A stretch of DNA of 64,000 nt from Flavobacterium xueshanense (GCF_900112975.1 NZ_FONQ01000008.1:62001-126000), one strand, 5' to 3'. Shown: positions 35,031-44,014, numbered from the stretch's first letter. Program-made: numbers and translations. Notes: generated by a model not told the origin, from the sequence alone.

Positions 35031-36143
35031 ATGGGAAATAATTACAAAATTAAGTCAACACTCTTATTCTTATATCTTTGGTTATGCATTGGATTCCCTT
35101 TGGGTTTGTGGATATTATTAGCAGGACCGTCAAAATGGATGGCCGAATATGCGCGTTCAACAGATATGGAAGTCTCCAAAGAAAATATTTTAGGAAAACT
35201 GATTATCATCGTTTATGTAATTGTTGCTTTTTTACTGGCACTTTTCTTTAAAAGAATAATAAAAAAATCAGAAAACAAAGCTGTTAAATTGTTTATCCCG
35301 GGAATATTAACGTTGATTCTTATAACTTCAGTCTACATTTTTAGTTTTAACCCTCAATGGCTCATAAGCTATTCTGGAGAAACTGCAACAAAAAATTTAA
35401 AAACCCGAGAAGATCAATATAAACAGCTGGAATTTGTTTATGGTTCCTATCCAAATGAAGAAATGATAAAATCCCTCAAGGAAAAAGGATACGACGGAAT
35501 AATAACATTGCTGCATGAAATGGTAATTCCAGCAGAACCTGCTTTGCTTAAAGACGAAAATGAACTTGCTAAAAAATACGGTATCAAGTTAATTAATATG
35601 CCGATGATGCCTTGGATTTCGGAAAATGGGAAAATTCTGCAAGATGCGAAGAAGTTTATTGAAAAGGAGAAAGGACTTTATTATGTACATTGCTATCTGG
35701 GGCGCGACAGGGTAAATATTTTTAAATCAGCCGCAAAAAAATTCGGTGTTAAAACCAGTTCAAAAGAAAGAACGAAAATTCGCAAAATAGAAGACCTGCC
35801 TACTTGGACCAGGGGGAATTATTTTAAATTGGAAGAAGGAGTTTATTTAACGCCATACCCGACTGATGATGAATACACCATGTTTGTTCTAAACGACTAT
35901 TTCAAAACTGTGATTTCGCTGCTTGACAATAATGTACCAGACAACCAACCATGGATTACCAAAGAAGAAAAGCTTCTTTCAGATCACGCAACGAATTACG
36001 TGCATTATCCATTTACTCAAACTATTAATCAAAAGGATTTGGAGGCGTTAAAAAAATTGATTAATTCAAAGGAAAAACCAATGCTTTTACATGGATTCCT
36101 GACAAATGATGAGATGTCAAAATTTATTATCAGTAATTATTAA
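35031..36143 (+). CDS. Membrane protein with a PTP-like (dual-specificity) phosphatase domain
   Basis: A 370-residue protein. Three hydrophobic stretches (about residues 10-32, 55-74 and 86-105) anchor it, and the domain after residue 115 is soluble. It holds a Cys-x5-Arg loop, HCYLGRDR (Cys221 to Arg227), the signature of cysteine-based protein or polysaccharide/lipid phosphatases, and a preceding strand (DGIITLLHEMVIPAEPALLK) that could hold the general acid. The side on which the domain lies is uncertain. It sits between a broken methyltransferase gene and yaiO, in the same direction. Possible roles are removing phosphate from a lipid carrier or regulating the synthase; neither is proven. 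Confidence 0.72.
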   Translation: MGNNYKIKSTLLFLYLWLCIGFPLGLWILLAGPSKWMAEYARSTDMEVSKENILGKLIIIVYVIVAFLLALFFKRIIKKSENKAVKLFIPGILTLILITSVYIFSFNPQWLISYSGETATKNLKTREDQYKQLEFVYGSYPNEEMIKSLKEKGYDGIITLLHEMVIPAEPALLKDENELAKKYGIKLINMPMMPWISENGKILQDAKKFIEKEKGLYYVHCYLGRDRVNIFKSAAKKFGVKTSSKERTKIRKIEDLPTWTRGNYFKLEEGVYLTPYPTDDEYTMFVLNDYFKTVISLLDNNVPDNQPWITKEEKLLSDHATNYVHYPFTQTINQKDLEALKKLINSKEKPMLLHGFLTNDEMSKFIISNY

Positions 36144-36168
36144 AAAGAGTTTGCGTCATAGTACGACA

Positions 36169-36219
36169 CATCCTGAAAACAGCGAATACTCAAATTTTAA
36201 AAAATCCTTAAAAAAATGA
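36169..36219 (+). pseudogene. Relic of a second 3' end of the AlkP/TPR gene
   Basis: Reads HPENSEYSNFKKSLKK then stop TGA, matching the end of the AlkP-superfamily gene 1.9 kb upstream (YPKNNDYLNFKKSLK). At DNA level the two stretches agree at most positions over 45 bases. Its TGA overlaps the yaiO ATG (ATGA). This suggests that an AlkP/TPR gene once lay directly before yaiO and that 34283-36168 was inserted, or the gene end duplicated. Confidence 0.75.
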
Positions 36220-37481
36220 TGGCGAAAATAATTATAAAACTAACTTTTATGGTCGTATTATTTGGCAGCTTTCAAGTGTCCGGACAAGAAATTAAATTTG
36301 ATGGTGATCCGGATGCTTCTTTCGAAAATGCCCGTAATCTCGCCTTCAACCTTAAACGGAAACAAGCGCAGGATACCTTATTATTTATCCTGACAAAATA
36401 TCCTGATTACCATGATGTAAGATCATTTTTGGCAACGACATACTCTTGGGACGGTGAATATAAAAAAGCCAGAAAAGAATTTAATTATGTTCTGGAGAAA
36501 GACAAAGAAAATAAAACTATTTGGATGGCAGCCATAAAAAATGAATTGTGGGGTGACTTGCCGTATGCAGCAATAGAAATGACAAATAACGCGTTAAAAA
36601 CATTCCCTAATGACTCCGAGTTATTGTTATTGAAAGCAAGTGCGGAAGAAAATACAAATAATCCATTAGAAGCATTAAGCACGATTCAATTAGTGTTGGA
36701 TCAAAATCCTGACGACCAGAAAGCCAAAGATTATAAAGCGACTTTAAACAATGGCTTGAGCCGAAATGCGATTGGAATAACCTCTTCGGTAGATATTTAT
36801 TCCGATGTTTTTGATCCAATGCAGTACTATGCGTTGACGTACAGGCGACAAACAAAATATGGAAGTATTATAGGAAGAGTAAATTTCAATAGGAGATTCA
36901 ACGAAAATGGATTGCAATATGAAGTGGATTTGTACCCAAAAATTGCAAAAGGACTGTACGCCTATGTAAATGTTGGTATTGCTAATACTTTTCTGTTTCC
37001 TGACATAAAATATGGTGCTGAATTATTCAAATCATTGCCTAAAAGCTTCGAAGTTTCATTGGGATTCCGAACCTTAAAGTATAGTACTACCACCAATATC
37101 TACACGGGATCAATAGGCTGGTACACCGGAAATAGTTATTTATCGTTTCGTCCCTATTTTACTCCAGGAGAAACAGGAATTAGCAAATCCGGGACTTTAA
37201 CCTATCGAAAATACCGAAGTGATGCTGATAATTATTTAGGTGTAGCTGTCAGTGTGGGTTTTTCACCGGAAATTAATCAATTCAATATCAATGAAAATGC
37301 ATCCAAATTTGTTGATTTAGAATCTCAGAGAATCAATCTGGGCTATTATTTTACCTCTGCAAATAAACAGAACGCCTGGGGTGCACAATTTGCGGTTTCA
37401 CACCAAGAAATAATATTTGACCAAGGGAATTTCTTTTGGATTTATTCCTTAGCTGTTTCGTGGGATTTAAAATTTAAATAA
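36216..37481 (+). CDS. TPR protein with a YaiO-type outer-membrane beta-barrel
   Basis: A 421-residue exported protein; the signal peptide ends near SGQEIKFD. Residues about 30-185 are TPR repeats (QAQDTLLFILTKYPDYHDVR, SFLATTYSWDGEYKKARKEF), and the C-terminal 230 residues are an antiparallel beta-barrel of the YaiO family (YYALTYRRQTKYGSIIGRVN to the terminal SLAVSWDLKFK). YaiO is a predicted outer-membrane barrel; a TPR plus barrel layout also occurs in the polysaccharide exporters PgaA and BcsC, where the TPRs lie in the periplasm. I infer that this protein lets the glycan made by the upstream synthase leave the cell. The start overlaps a relic gene end. Confidence 0.85.
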   Translation: MMAKIIIKLTFMVVLFGSFQVSGQEIKFDGDPDASFENARNLAFNLKRKQAQDTLLFILTKYPDYHDVRSFLATTYSWDGEYKKARKEFNYVLEKDKENKTIWMAAIKNELWGDLPYAAIEMTNNALKTFPNDSELLLLKASAEENTNNPLEALSTIQLVLDQNPDDQKAKDYKATLNNGLSRNAIGITSSVDIYSDVFDPMQYYALTYRRQTKYGSIIGRVNFNRRFNENGLQYEVDLYPKIAKGLYAYVNVGIANTFLFPDIKYGAELFKSLPKSFEVSLGFRTLKYSTTTNIYTGSIGWYTGNSYLSFRPYFTPGETGISKSGTLTYRKYRSDADNYLGVAVSVGFSPEINQFNINENASKFVDLESQRINLGYYFTSANKQNAWGAQFAVSHQEIIFDQGNFFWIYSLAVSWDLKFK

Positions 37482-37548
37482 AATAGTGCAAAACAAATTG
37501 CTCGTTCCTTGAATAGAGTAGATTTTATAGTTTTACTTTCAAAAAGAC

Positions 37549-37556
37549 TATCTTTG
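37549..37556 (+). promoter_or_regulatory. Candidate -7 box of the DEAD-box helicase gene
   Basis: TATCTTTG, 16 bases before the start ATG, matches TAnnTTTG exactly. No standard -33 TTG is present. Confidence 0.45.
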
Positions 37557-37572
37557 CAAAAAATTTAAGCAA

Positions 37573-38925
37573 ATGACTACTTTTGAGCAATTCAACCTTC
37601 CTAAATCCGTACAAAAAGCGATTGACGATTTAGGATTTACAACACCCACTCCTATTCAAGAAAAAACCTTTTCTGTGATAATGTCCGGAAGAGATATGAT
37701 GGGAATCGCTCAAACGGGTACCGGTAAAACATTTGCTTACCTATTGCCTTTATTAAAATTATATAAATTCACACCCGGACATACTCCAAAAATAGTTATT
37801 CTGGTTCCTACTCGCGAACTTGTAGTTCAAGTAGTTGAGGAAGTAGAAAAACTGACAAAATACATGTCGGTTCGAACTATTGGGATTTTTGGTGGTGTCA
37901 ATATTAATACTCAAAAAACGACTGTTTATCAAGGTTGCGACATACTGGTGGGAACTCCGGGAAGAATCATGGACTTAACGCTGGACAATGTAATTCGTTT
38001 TGAAGAAATGCAAAAGCTGGTCATCGATGAGTTTGATGAAATGCTTAATTTAGGATTTCGTACCCAACTAACAGCTATCTTAGCGATGATGCCTAAAAAA
38101 CGTCAAAACATCCTTTTTTCCGCTACAATGACCGATGAAGTAGATGCAATTTTGAATGATTATTTTGATTATCCAGAAGAAGTTACACTTTCGGCATCAG
38201 GAACTCCATTGGAAAATATCAAACAATTATCCTACAAGGTTCCTAATTTCAATACCAAAATAAACCTTCTAAAACACTTGTTGCAAAGCAACGAAGACAT
38301 GAGTCGTGTTCTGGTATTTGTCAATAATAAAAAGATTTCGGATATGGTTCTCGAACGAATCGAGGAAGATTTTGATAGTCAGTTTGGAGTAATTCACTCT
38401 AATAAATCACAAAATTATCGTTTGAGCACGATGGCTTCCTTTCAAGAAGGAAATTTACGTGGTCTGATTACTACTGATATTATGGCCAGAGGTTTAGACA
38501 TTTCGAATATTACCCACGTTATCAATTTCGAAATGCCCGAAATGCCTGAACTGTATATGCACAGAATTGGTAGAACTGGTCGTGCTGATGCTTCAGGAAT
38601 CGCCATAAGTTTTATCGCGCCACGTGAGGAAGAATTTAAAGTGGAGGTTGAAGTACTTATGAATATGGAATTGGCGATTGAGCCTTTCCCGGAAAGCGTT
38701 GAAGTTTCATCCAAATTAATCGAGCCTGAAAAAGACAGACAACCGATTAAGTTTATGATGAAAAAACAGAAACTTGACGGAGATGGTGCTTTTCAAGAGA
38801 AAAGTAAAAAGAATAAGAAAGTCAATTTGGGAGGACCTGGTGTTACCAAGAAAAAAACACACGGTTCTGTAAACAGAAACATGCTAAAAACCAGAGACAA
38901 AAAGAGAAAAGACAAGAACAAATAA
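37573..38925 (+). CDS. DEAD-box RNA helicase
   Basis: A 450-residue RNA helicase. Q motif region (FNLPKSVQKAIDDLGFTTPT, PIQ), motif I AQTGTGKT, Ia PTRELVVQ, II VIDEFDEM (DEFD in place of DEAD), III SAT, and the C-terminal domain with VFVNNKKISD, TTDIMARGLDI (V) and HRIGRTGRA (VI). A basic, Lys-rich tail (from about residue 400) probably binds RNA. Relatives (RhlE-like) act in ribosome assembly and mRNA turnover, often at low temperature. Its own promoter box lies upstream, and it is convergent with the lactonase-fold gene with a terminator between. Confidence 0.93.
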   Translation: MTTFEQFNLPKSVQKAIDDLGFTTPTPIQEKTFSVIMSGRDMMGIAQTGTGKTFAYLLPLLKLYKFTPGHTPKIVILVPTRELVVQVVEEVEKLTKYMSVRTIGIFGGVNINTQKTTVYQGCDILVGTPGRIMDLTLDNVIRFEEMQKLVIDEFDEMLNLGFRTQLTAILAMMPKKRQNILFSATMTDEVDAILNDYFDYPEEVTLSASGTPLENIKQLSYKVPNFNTKINLLKHLLQSNEDMSRVLVFVNNKKISDMVLERIEEDFDSQFGVIHSNKSQNYRLSTMASFQEGNLRGLITTDIMARGLDISNITHVINFEMPEMPELYMHRIGRTGRADASGIAISFIAPREEEFKVEVEVLMNMELAIEPFPESVEVSSKLIEPEKDRQPIKFMMKKQKLDGDGAFQEKSKKNKKVNLGGPGVTKKKTHGSVNRNMLKTRDKKRKDKNK

Positions 38926-39007
38926 CGATCAGTATTCCGTTTTTAGTATTCCGTTTCTTTGTCCTCATTTTTTTCTGAACTTGGAAGACAAAAAACAAAA
39001 AGTAAAT

Positions 39008-39045
39008 AAGGGTTGGAAAATAAAAATTATTTTTCAACCCTTTTT
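39008..39045. terminator. Bidirectional terminator between convergent genes
   Basis: AAGGGTTGGAAAATA and TATTTTTCAACCCTT pair almost completely, followed by a T run in the plus direction. It lies between the helicase gene and the lactonase-fold gene. Confidence 0.8.
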
Positions 39046-39071
39046 CTGTAAATTTTATTGAATATTTAAGT

Positions 39072-40184
39072 TTAATTCTTTGTAAAAACCAAACAAACCG
39101 GAGAACACAACGCAATCTTTTTACCAGTATCAATAAGCAAACCCGTCTTTTTATTTCTCTTAAAAATTACAACATCATTTGTAAATTGATGTGCTACCAA
39201 AAGAAAATTTCCGCTTGGATCAATGGCAAAATTTCTAGGTCCTTTTCCTAAAGTGCTGGTTTGTCCATTCAATTGTAATTTTCCGTTTTTTAGAATTTTA
39301 AAAATTGTAATATTATTGGCTTCCCCGCGATTAGAAGCATATAAAAACTTTCCGTCCGGCGAAATATGGATATCCGCAGCACTAAAATTCCCTTTGAAGT
39401 CTTTTGATAGAATCGTGGTTTCATCAATCTTTTTTAATGTTCCGTTTGAGTAACTAAATACGGTTAAAGCTCCGTCAAGTTCTTGTAATAGATAAACAAA
39501 TTTCCCGTCTTTACTGAACGTCAAATGTCTTGGTCCACTTCCAGATTTCACTGAAATGCTATCTTTTATTTCTAAAACAGTACTTGTAGCATTAGGATTG
39601 TAAGCATACGAATACACTTTGTCATTACCTAAATCACTGGACAAAACAAACTTTTTATCTGGAGAAAAACCAACCATGTGCGCATGAGGACCTTTTTGTC
39701 TTTGCGCATTAGTCCCTTTTCCATAATGTTGTACAAGTTGCTTTGCTTCAGCAAGACTTCCGTCGTTATTTTTACTAAAAACGGAGATATTCCCGCCAGA
39801 ATAGTTTGCAACAATTACATTTTTGTCATCGTTTATAATGTAACAAGGATTAGCACCTTTTGAACTTTGTTTGTTAATTAAGTTTAATTTTCCACTCGAT
39901 GGATTGTAATTAAAAGAACTTACGGTACTTTCAGCCCCAAATTCATTCACGGAATAAACAAAATTATTATCTTTTGAAACCGCCATATAGCTTGGATTTA
40001 TAACCTTTTCAGTCGCATTTTTAAAACTGAAATCACCTGTCTTTGAATCAAATTCATACACATAAATTCCTTTACTATCGCAGCTTTGGGTATAGGTTCC
40101 AATCAGTAGATTGAATTTATTTTTTTGTGCTTGAACACTTGTAAAAATGAAAATTAATAGAACAACAGCAAATGGTTTTTTCAT
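39072..40184 (-). CDS. Exported lactonase-family seven-bladed beta-propeller protein
   Basis: A 370-residue protein starting MKKPFAVVLLIFIFTSVQAQ. An upstream in-frame ATG at 40217 would precede the signal peptide and is rejected. After cleavage, repeated beta-propeller motifs follow (LLIGTYTQSCDSKGIYVYEF, GSGPRHLTFSKDGKFVYLLQ, DIHISPDGKFLYASNRGEAN, GKGPRNFAIDPSGNFLLVAH). This is the YbhE/6-phosphogluconolactonase (Pgl-type) fold. Because it is exported, it is more likely an outer or periplasmic sugar-lactone hydrolase than the pentose-phosphate enzyme. Monocistronic. Confidence 0.87.
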   Translation of the reverse strand: MKKPFAVVLLIFIFTSVQAQKNKFNLLIGTYTQSCDSKGIYVYEFDSKTGDFSFKNATEKVINPSYMAVSKDNNFVYSVNEFGAESTVSSFNYNPSSGKLNLINKQSSKGANPCYIINDDKNVIVANYSGGNISVFSKNNDGSLAEAKQLVQHYGKGTNAQRQKGPHAHMVGFSPDKKFVLSSDLGNDKVYSYAYNPNATSTVLEIKDSISVKSGSGPRHLTFSKDGKFVYLLQELDGALTVFSYSNGTLKKIDETTILSKDFKGNFSAADIHISPDGKFLYASNRGEANNITIFKILKNGKLQLNGQTSTLGKGPRNFAIDPSGNFLLVAHQFTNDVVIFKRNKKTGLLIDTGKKIALCSPVCLVFTKN

Positions 40185-40296
40185 GTTTTTAAATTTTATT
40201 GTAAAGCTAAAATACACATTATATTCAGAAAGAATTTCAATTGTTTATTCCTTTTAAAAATTATAACAACTTCATCTAAAACTGTCAACAAATTTG

Positions 40297-40304
40297 TATT
40301 TTTG
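40297..40304 (+). promoter_or_regulatory. Candidate -7 box of the BatA operon
   Basis: TATTTTTG matches TAnnTTTG and lies 62 bases before the BatA-like start. No clear -33. Confidence 0.35.
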
Positions 40305-40366
40305 ACTCACGAAATTCAATGAATTCCATTGAAAACGAAATCCAGTGAAGTAAACTCAAGCTCAGA

Positions 40367-42295
40367 ATGCATTTTAAACATCCCGAAATTTTCTACTTTC
40401 TGTTCTTGTTGATTGTTCCAATTTTGGTTCATTTATTTCAATTACGCCGTTTCAAAAAAGAATATTTCACTAATGTTCGTTTCTTAAAAGCACTTTCCAT
40501 TCAAACCAGAAAAAGTTCTAAAATCAAGAAATGGCTACTTCTCGCCTGCCGATTATTACTGCTAACATTTATCATCACAGCATTTGCACAACCTTTTTTT
40601 GAGTCAAAAGACAGCAAAAACGCCAGTAATGAACTGTACATTATTTTGGACAATTCTTTTAGCATGCAAGCCAAAGGTAAAAAAGGCGAATTGCTAAAAA
40701 GAGCCGTTCAGGAACTACTCGAAGAAACTCCGGAAAATGTGAATTTCTCATTGCTCACCAATTCCGAAAATTATTGGAACACAGATATTAAGTCGGTTCG
40801 TAGTGCTTTGCAAAATCTAAAATATAGCGCTACTCCTTTTCAATTAGACAATATGTTAGCAAAGTTAAAAGCGCATAAATCAGCTTTTAAAAAGGATATC
40901 ATTGTCATTACTGATGCTGTAGGTCTGAATGAAAAACAACTGAAAAATAGTGATGCAACTTATTCTCCTTTATTTATAATCCCAAAAGCAGAGCAAAAAA
41001 ACAACGTTTCTATTGATAGTGTTTTCATCAATAAAACATTAGACAATTTTTATGAAATCAGTGTCCAAATTTCCGGTTTTGGAGATGATTTCAACCCGAT
41101 TCCAATTTCTTTATACAATGAAAACAAGCTTATTGCAAAGACAATAGTACCATTGAACAGCAAGAAAAAAAATCTGAATTTTACGATTCCAAAACAAGCT
41201 TTTCATGGCTATTTTTCCATAGTTGACAATGGATTATCTTATGACAATACGTTGTTTTTTAGTATTTCTAAAACTAACAAAACCAACATAATCAGCATTG
41301 GAGAACCGACAAAAAGCAATTTCCTTTCCCGAATTTACACCAGTGAAGAATTTAATTTTAACAATTATACTTTAAGCGCGTTAGATTACAATAAGTTGGA
41401 AGAACAAGATGCGATTGTTTTAAATGAATTGGATGAAATTCCGCAAGCTTTGGCTACCACTTTGAAATCTTTTGTAGAAAAAGGCGCTAATTTAATTGTA
41501 ATTCCTTCGACAATAAGTTCAACCACTACTATGAATTCTTTTGTATCGAATTTTGGGAATCTTAAATTTAATTCTTTAGAAAATAGAGAAAAGCTGATAA
41601 CTAAAATTAACTTCAATCATCCTATATTCACAGGTGTTTTTGAAAATAAAGTGAGTAATTTCCAATATCCAAAGACAAAAAGTTCGTTTTTATTATCCAG
41701 TTCCAGTCCTGCGGCTTTGTCTTATGAAGACCAAAGTATTTTTTTGACTTCGATAGCAAATTCGGTTTCAGCTGTTGCTGTTTTTGCAGCTCCTATCAAC
41801 ATCGAAAATTCAAATTTCCAGCAATCTCCATTAATTGTGCCTACATTTTACAAGATGGCGATGAACAATCAAAACAACGGTGTAAATGCTTTGATAATAG
41901 GTAATAACAACCCGCATTTGACAGAGGCATCATTAAACAAAGACGCTATTTTAACTGTAAAAGGTTTGGACGAACAATTTATTCCTATCCAACAAATTCT
42001 GAATAATAAAGTCAAAATGACTTTCAATGATTATCCGGAACAATCCGGAAATTATAGCATTTACAATAAAAAAGAATGGATTGAAAACATCAGTTTCAAT
42101 TACAGCAGAACTGAAAGTGATTTGGCTTCAGCCAATGAAAATATTCTTTCGAAATATAAAACAATCGAATCAATTTCATCGCTATTTGACACTTTACAAA
42201 CTGACAGAACTGATAATCAAATTTGGAAATGGTTTGTTATCTTTGCGCTGTTATTTCTAATAACCGAAATGGCAATTATACGATTCGTAAAGTAA
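40367..42295 (+). CDS. BatA-domain / VWA-like membrane protein
   Basis: A 642-residue protein. The N-terminal BatA (aerotolerance regulator) region has two TM helices (FYFLFLLIVPILVHLFQLRR and WLLLACRLLLLTFIITAFAQ). A VWA-like domain follows with a MIDAS-type D-x-S-x-S (ILDNSFSM, near residue 95) and IIVITDAVG. A long periplasmic region and a final TM helix (WFVIFALLFLITEMAIIRFV) close the chain. Family members are linked to membrane protease or MoxR-type complexes. It is the first of four genes running in the same direction. Its function is unknown here. Confidence 0.87.
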   Translation: MHFKHPEIFYFLFLLIVPILVHLFQLRRFKKEYFTNVRFLKALSIQTRKSSKIKKWLLLACRLLLLTFIITAFAQPFFESKDSKNASNELYIILDNSFSMQAKGKKGELLKRAVQELLEETPENVNFSLLTNSENYWNTDIKSVRSALQNLKYSATPFQLDNMLAKLKAHKSAFKKDIIVITDAVGLNEKQLKNSDATYSPLFIIPKAEQKNNVSIDSVFINKTLDNFYEISVQISGFGDDFNPIPISLYNENKLIAKTIVPLNSKKKNLNFTIPKQAFHGYFSIVDNGLSYDNTLFFSISKTNKTNIISIGEPTKSNFLSRIYTSEEFNFNNYTLSALDYNKLEEQDAIVLNELDEIPQALATTLKSFVEKGANLIVIPSTISSTTTMNSFVSNFGNLKFNSLENREKLITKINFNHPIFTGVFENKVSNFQYPKTKSSFLLSSSSPAALSYEDQSIFLTSIANSVSAVAVFAAPINIENSNFQQSPLIVPTFYKMAMNNQNNGVNALIIGNNNPHLTEASLNKDAILTVKGLDEQFIPIQQILNNKVKMTFNDYPEQSGNYSIYNKKEWIENISFNYSRTESDLASANENILSKYKTIESISSLFDTLQTDRTDNQIWKWFVIFALLFLITEMAIIRFVK

Positions 42296-42416
42296 TTAAC
42301 GAAGGTCCAATAATTAAAAAATTAATATGAAATGAGCATGACCATCAATTGGTCGTAAGAGTTAATACAGCTCTGCGAATTTCATCTTCCATCAAAAAAA
42401 CAAATATTATCTATAT

Positions 42417-43679
42417 ATGAAATTAATTATCAGAGGCGCCAAAATTATCGATTCGAAAAGTCCCTTTCATAACAAGACTCTAGATATTTTAATTGTTGAT
42501 GGTTTTATAAAAAAAATTGGAACTTCGATTCCAAATCCAGATAAAGCAGACGAAATACAACTTGACAATCTTCATGTATCACAAGGATGGTTTGACAGTA
42601 GCGTTTCGCTTGGAGAACCTGGTTTTGAAGATAGAGAAACCATTTCGAACGGACTTAATGTAGCTGCCAAAAGCGGTTTTACAGCAATCGCATTACAGCC
42701 CAACTCCTTCCCTGTTATTGACAATCAATCCCAAGTGAATTTTGTTTTAAATAAAGCACAAGGATTTGCAACACAACTCTATCCTATTGGCGCTTTGAGC
42801 AAAGAAAGTGCAGGAAAAGACATGGCTGAATTGTATGATATGAAAAAAGCTGGAGCAGTTGCCTTTGGAGATTATAATAAAAGTTTAGACAATGCTAATT
42901 TGCTAAAAATTGCCTTACAATACGTTCAGGATTTTGATGGATTACTCATCGCTTTTTCACAAGACGAAAATATTAAAGGAAACGGAGTGGCGAATGAAGG
43001 CATTGTTTCTACCCGATTGGGACTGAAAGGAATTCCAAATCTTGTTGAAGAATTACAAATTGCCAGAAATTTATTTTTGTTAGAATATACCGGCGGAAAA
43101 CTACACATTCCAACAATTTCGGCTAAAAAATCAGTTCAATTAATCAAAGACGCCAAAGCCAATGGACTTAATGTAACGTGCAGCGTTGCAGTGCATCATT
43201 TGGTTTTAACCGATGAAAAACTGGAAGGTTTTGACACCCGCTATAAAGTTTCGCCGCCACTTAGAACTGAAACTGATAGAAAAGCATTGTTGAAAGGAAT
43301 AAAAGACGGTACGATCGATATGATTACATCCGACCATAATCCGATAGATATTGAACACAAGAAAATGGAATTTGATTGTGCGAAAAATGGAACAATTGGA
43401 TTGGAAAGTGCTTTTGGTGCTTTGATGACAGTCTTACCTTTAGAAATCGTAATAGATAAATTGACATCCGGAAAAACAACTTTTGGTATCGAAACAGAAA
43501 AGATTAGTGAAGGGTCTAAAGCAAATATTACCTTGTTTAATCCGGAACCAAAAAGCATTTTTACAAAATCATCCATTTTATCAAAATCAAAAAACTCCGC
43601 ATTTCTGCAAACAGAAATGAAAGGAAAAGTTTATGGTATTATCAATCAAGGAAAATTAATTTTATCAGAAAAAAAATGA
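42417..43679 (+). CDS. Dihydroorotase-like protein lacking the HxH metal motif
   Basis: A 420-residue amidohydrolase-superfamily protein with the dihydroorotase layout: MKLIIRGAKIIDSKSPFHNK at the N-terminus, VHHLVLTDEKLEGFDTRYKV, and SDHNPIDIEHKKMEFD. The first metal motif (normally D-x-H-x-H) reads WFDSSVSLGEPGFEDRETI, so both histidines are replaced by serines. The later His and Asp positions are kept. Without the HxH pair this may be a non-catalytic PyrC homologue (as for the structural PyrC of some aspartate transcarbamoylase complexes) or an enzyme with a different metal site. The ATG of the next gene overlaps its stop (ATGA). Confidence 0.85.
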   Translation: MKLIIRGAKIIDSKSPFHNKTLDILIVDGFIKKIGTSIPNPDKADEIQLDNLHVSQGWFDSSVSLGEPGFEDRETISNGLNVAAKSGFTAIALQPNSFPVIDNQSQVNFVLNKAQGFATQLYPIGALSKESAGKDMAELYDMKKAGAVAFGDYNKSLDNANLLKIALQYVQDFDGLLIAFSQDENIKGNGVANEGIVSTRLGLKGIPNLVEELQIARNLFLLEYTGGKLHIPTISAKKSVQLIKDAKANGLNVTCSVAVHHLVLTDEKLEGFDTRYKVSPPLRTETDRKALLKGIKDGTIDMITSDHNPIDIEHKKMEFDCAKNGTIGLESAFGALMTVLPLEIVIDKLTSGKTTFGIETEKISEGSKANITLFNPEPKSIFTKSSILSKSKNSAFLQTEMKGKVYGIINQGKLILSEKK

Positions 43680-44014
43680 ATAATGATAATAATAACAATT
43701 CAGAGTCAGGAAAGACCGCTGCCATAACCAGTTATATTTTAGGAATTGGTGTTTTCATAGCGATGTCCATGAACTCCGAAGACAAAAATGCGTTTGCTTC
43801 TTTTCACATTCGCCAGGGACTTGGACTCACGTTAACTTTTATATCATTGGGATTAATCATTAGCAATTTTGACAGCTTAATGATTTCGGCTCCAATGTGG
43901 ATTTTCGTATTTGTTTTGTGGTCTTATGGAATTACTACTGCTATAAAAGGCGAAACAAAACCAGTTCCATTACTAGGAACTTATTATCAAAAATGGTTAT
44001 CAAACATATCATAA
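43676..44014 (+). CDS. Small membrane protein, Tic20/DUF4870-like
   Basis: A 112-residue protein with a polar, Asn-rich N-terminus (MNNDNNNNSESGKTAAITSY) and three predicted TM helices (ILGIGVFIAMSM; LGLTLTFISLGLIISNF; MWIFVFVLWSYGITTAIKG). FASFHIRQGLGLTL between them is typical of the Tic20-like/DUF4870 membrane family of unknown function. Its ATG overlaps the stop of the dihydroorotase-like gene, and the esterase gene follows after 5 bases, so it is in the middle of a tight operon. Confidence 0.8.
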   Translation: MNNDNNNNSESGKTAAITSYILGIGVFIAMSMNSEDKNAFASFHIRQGLGLTLTFISLGLIISNFDSLMISAPMWIFVFVLWSYGITTAIKGETKPVPLLGTYYQKWLSNIS

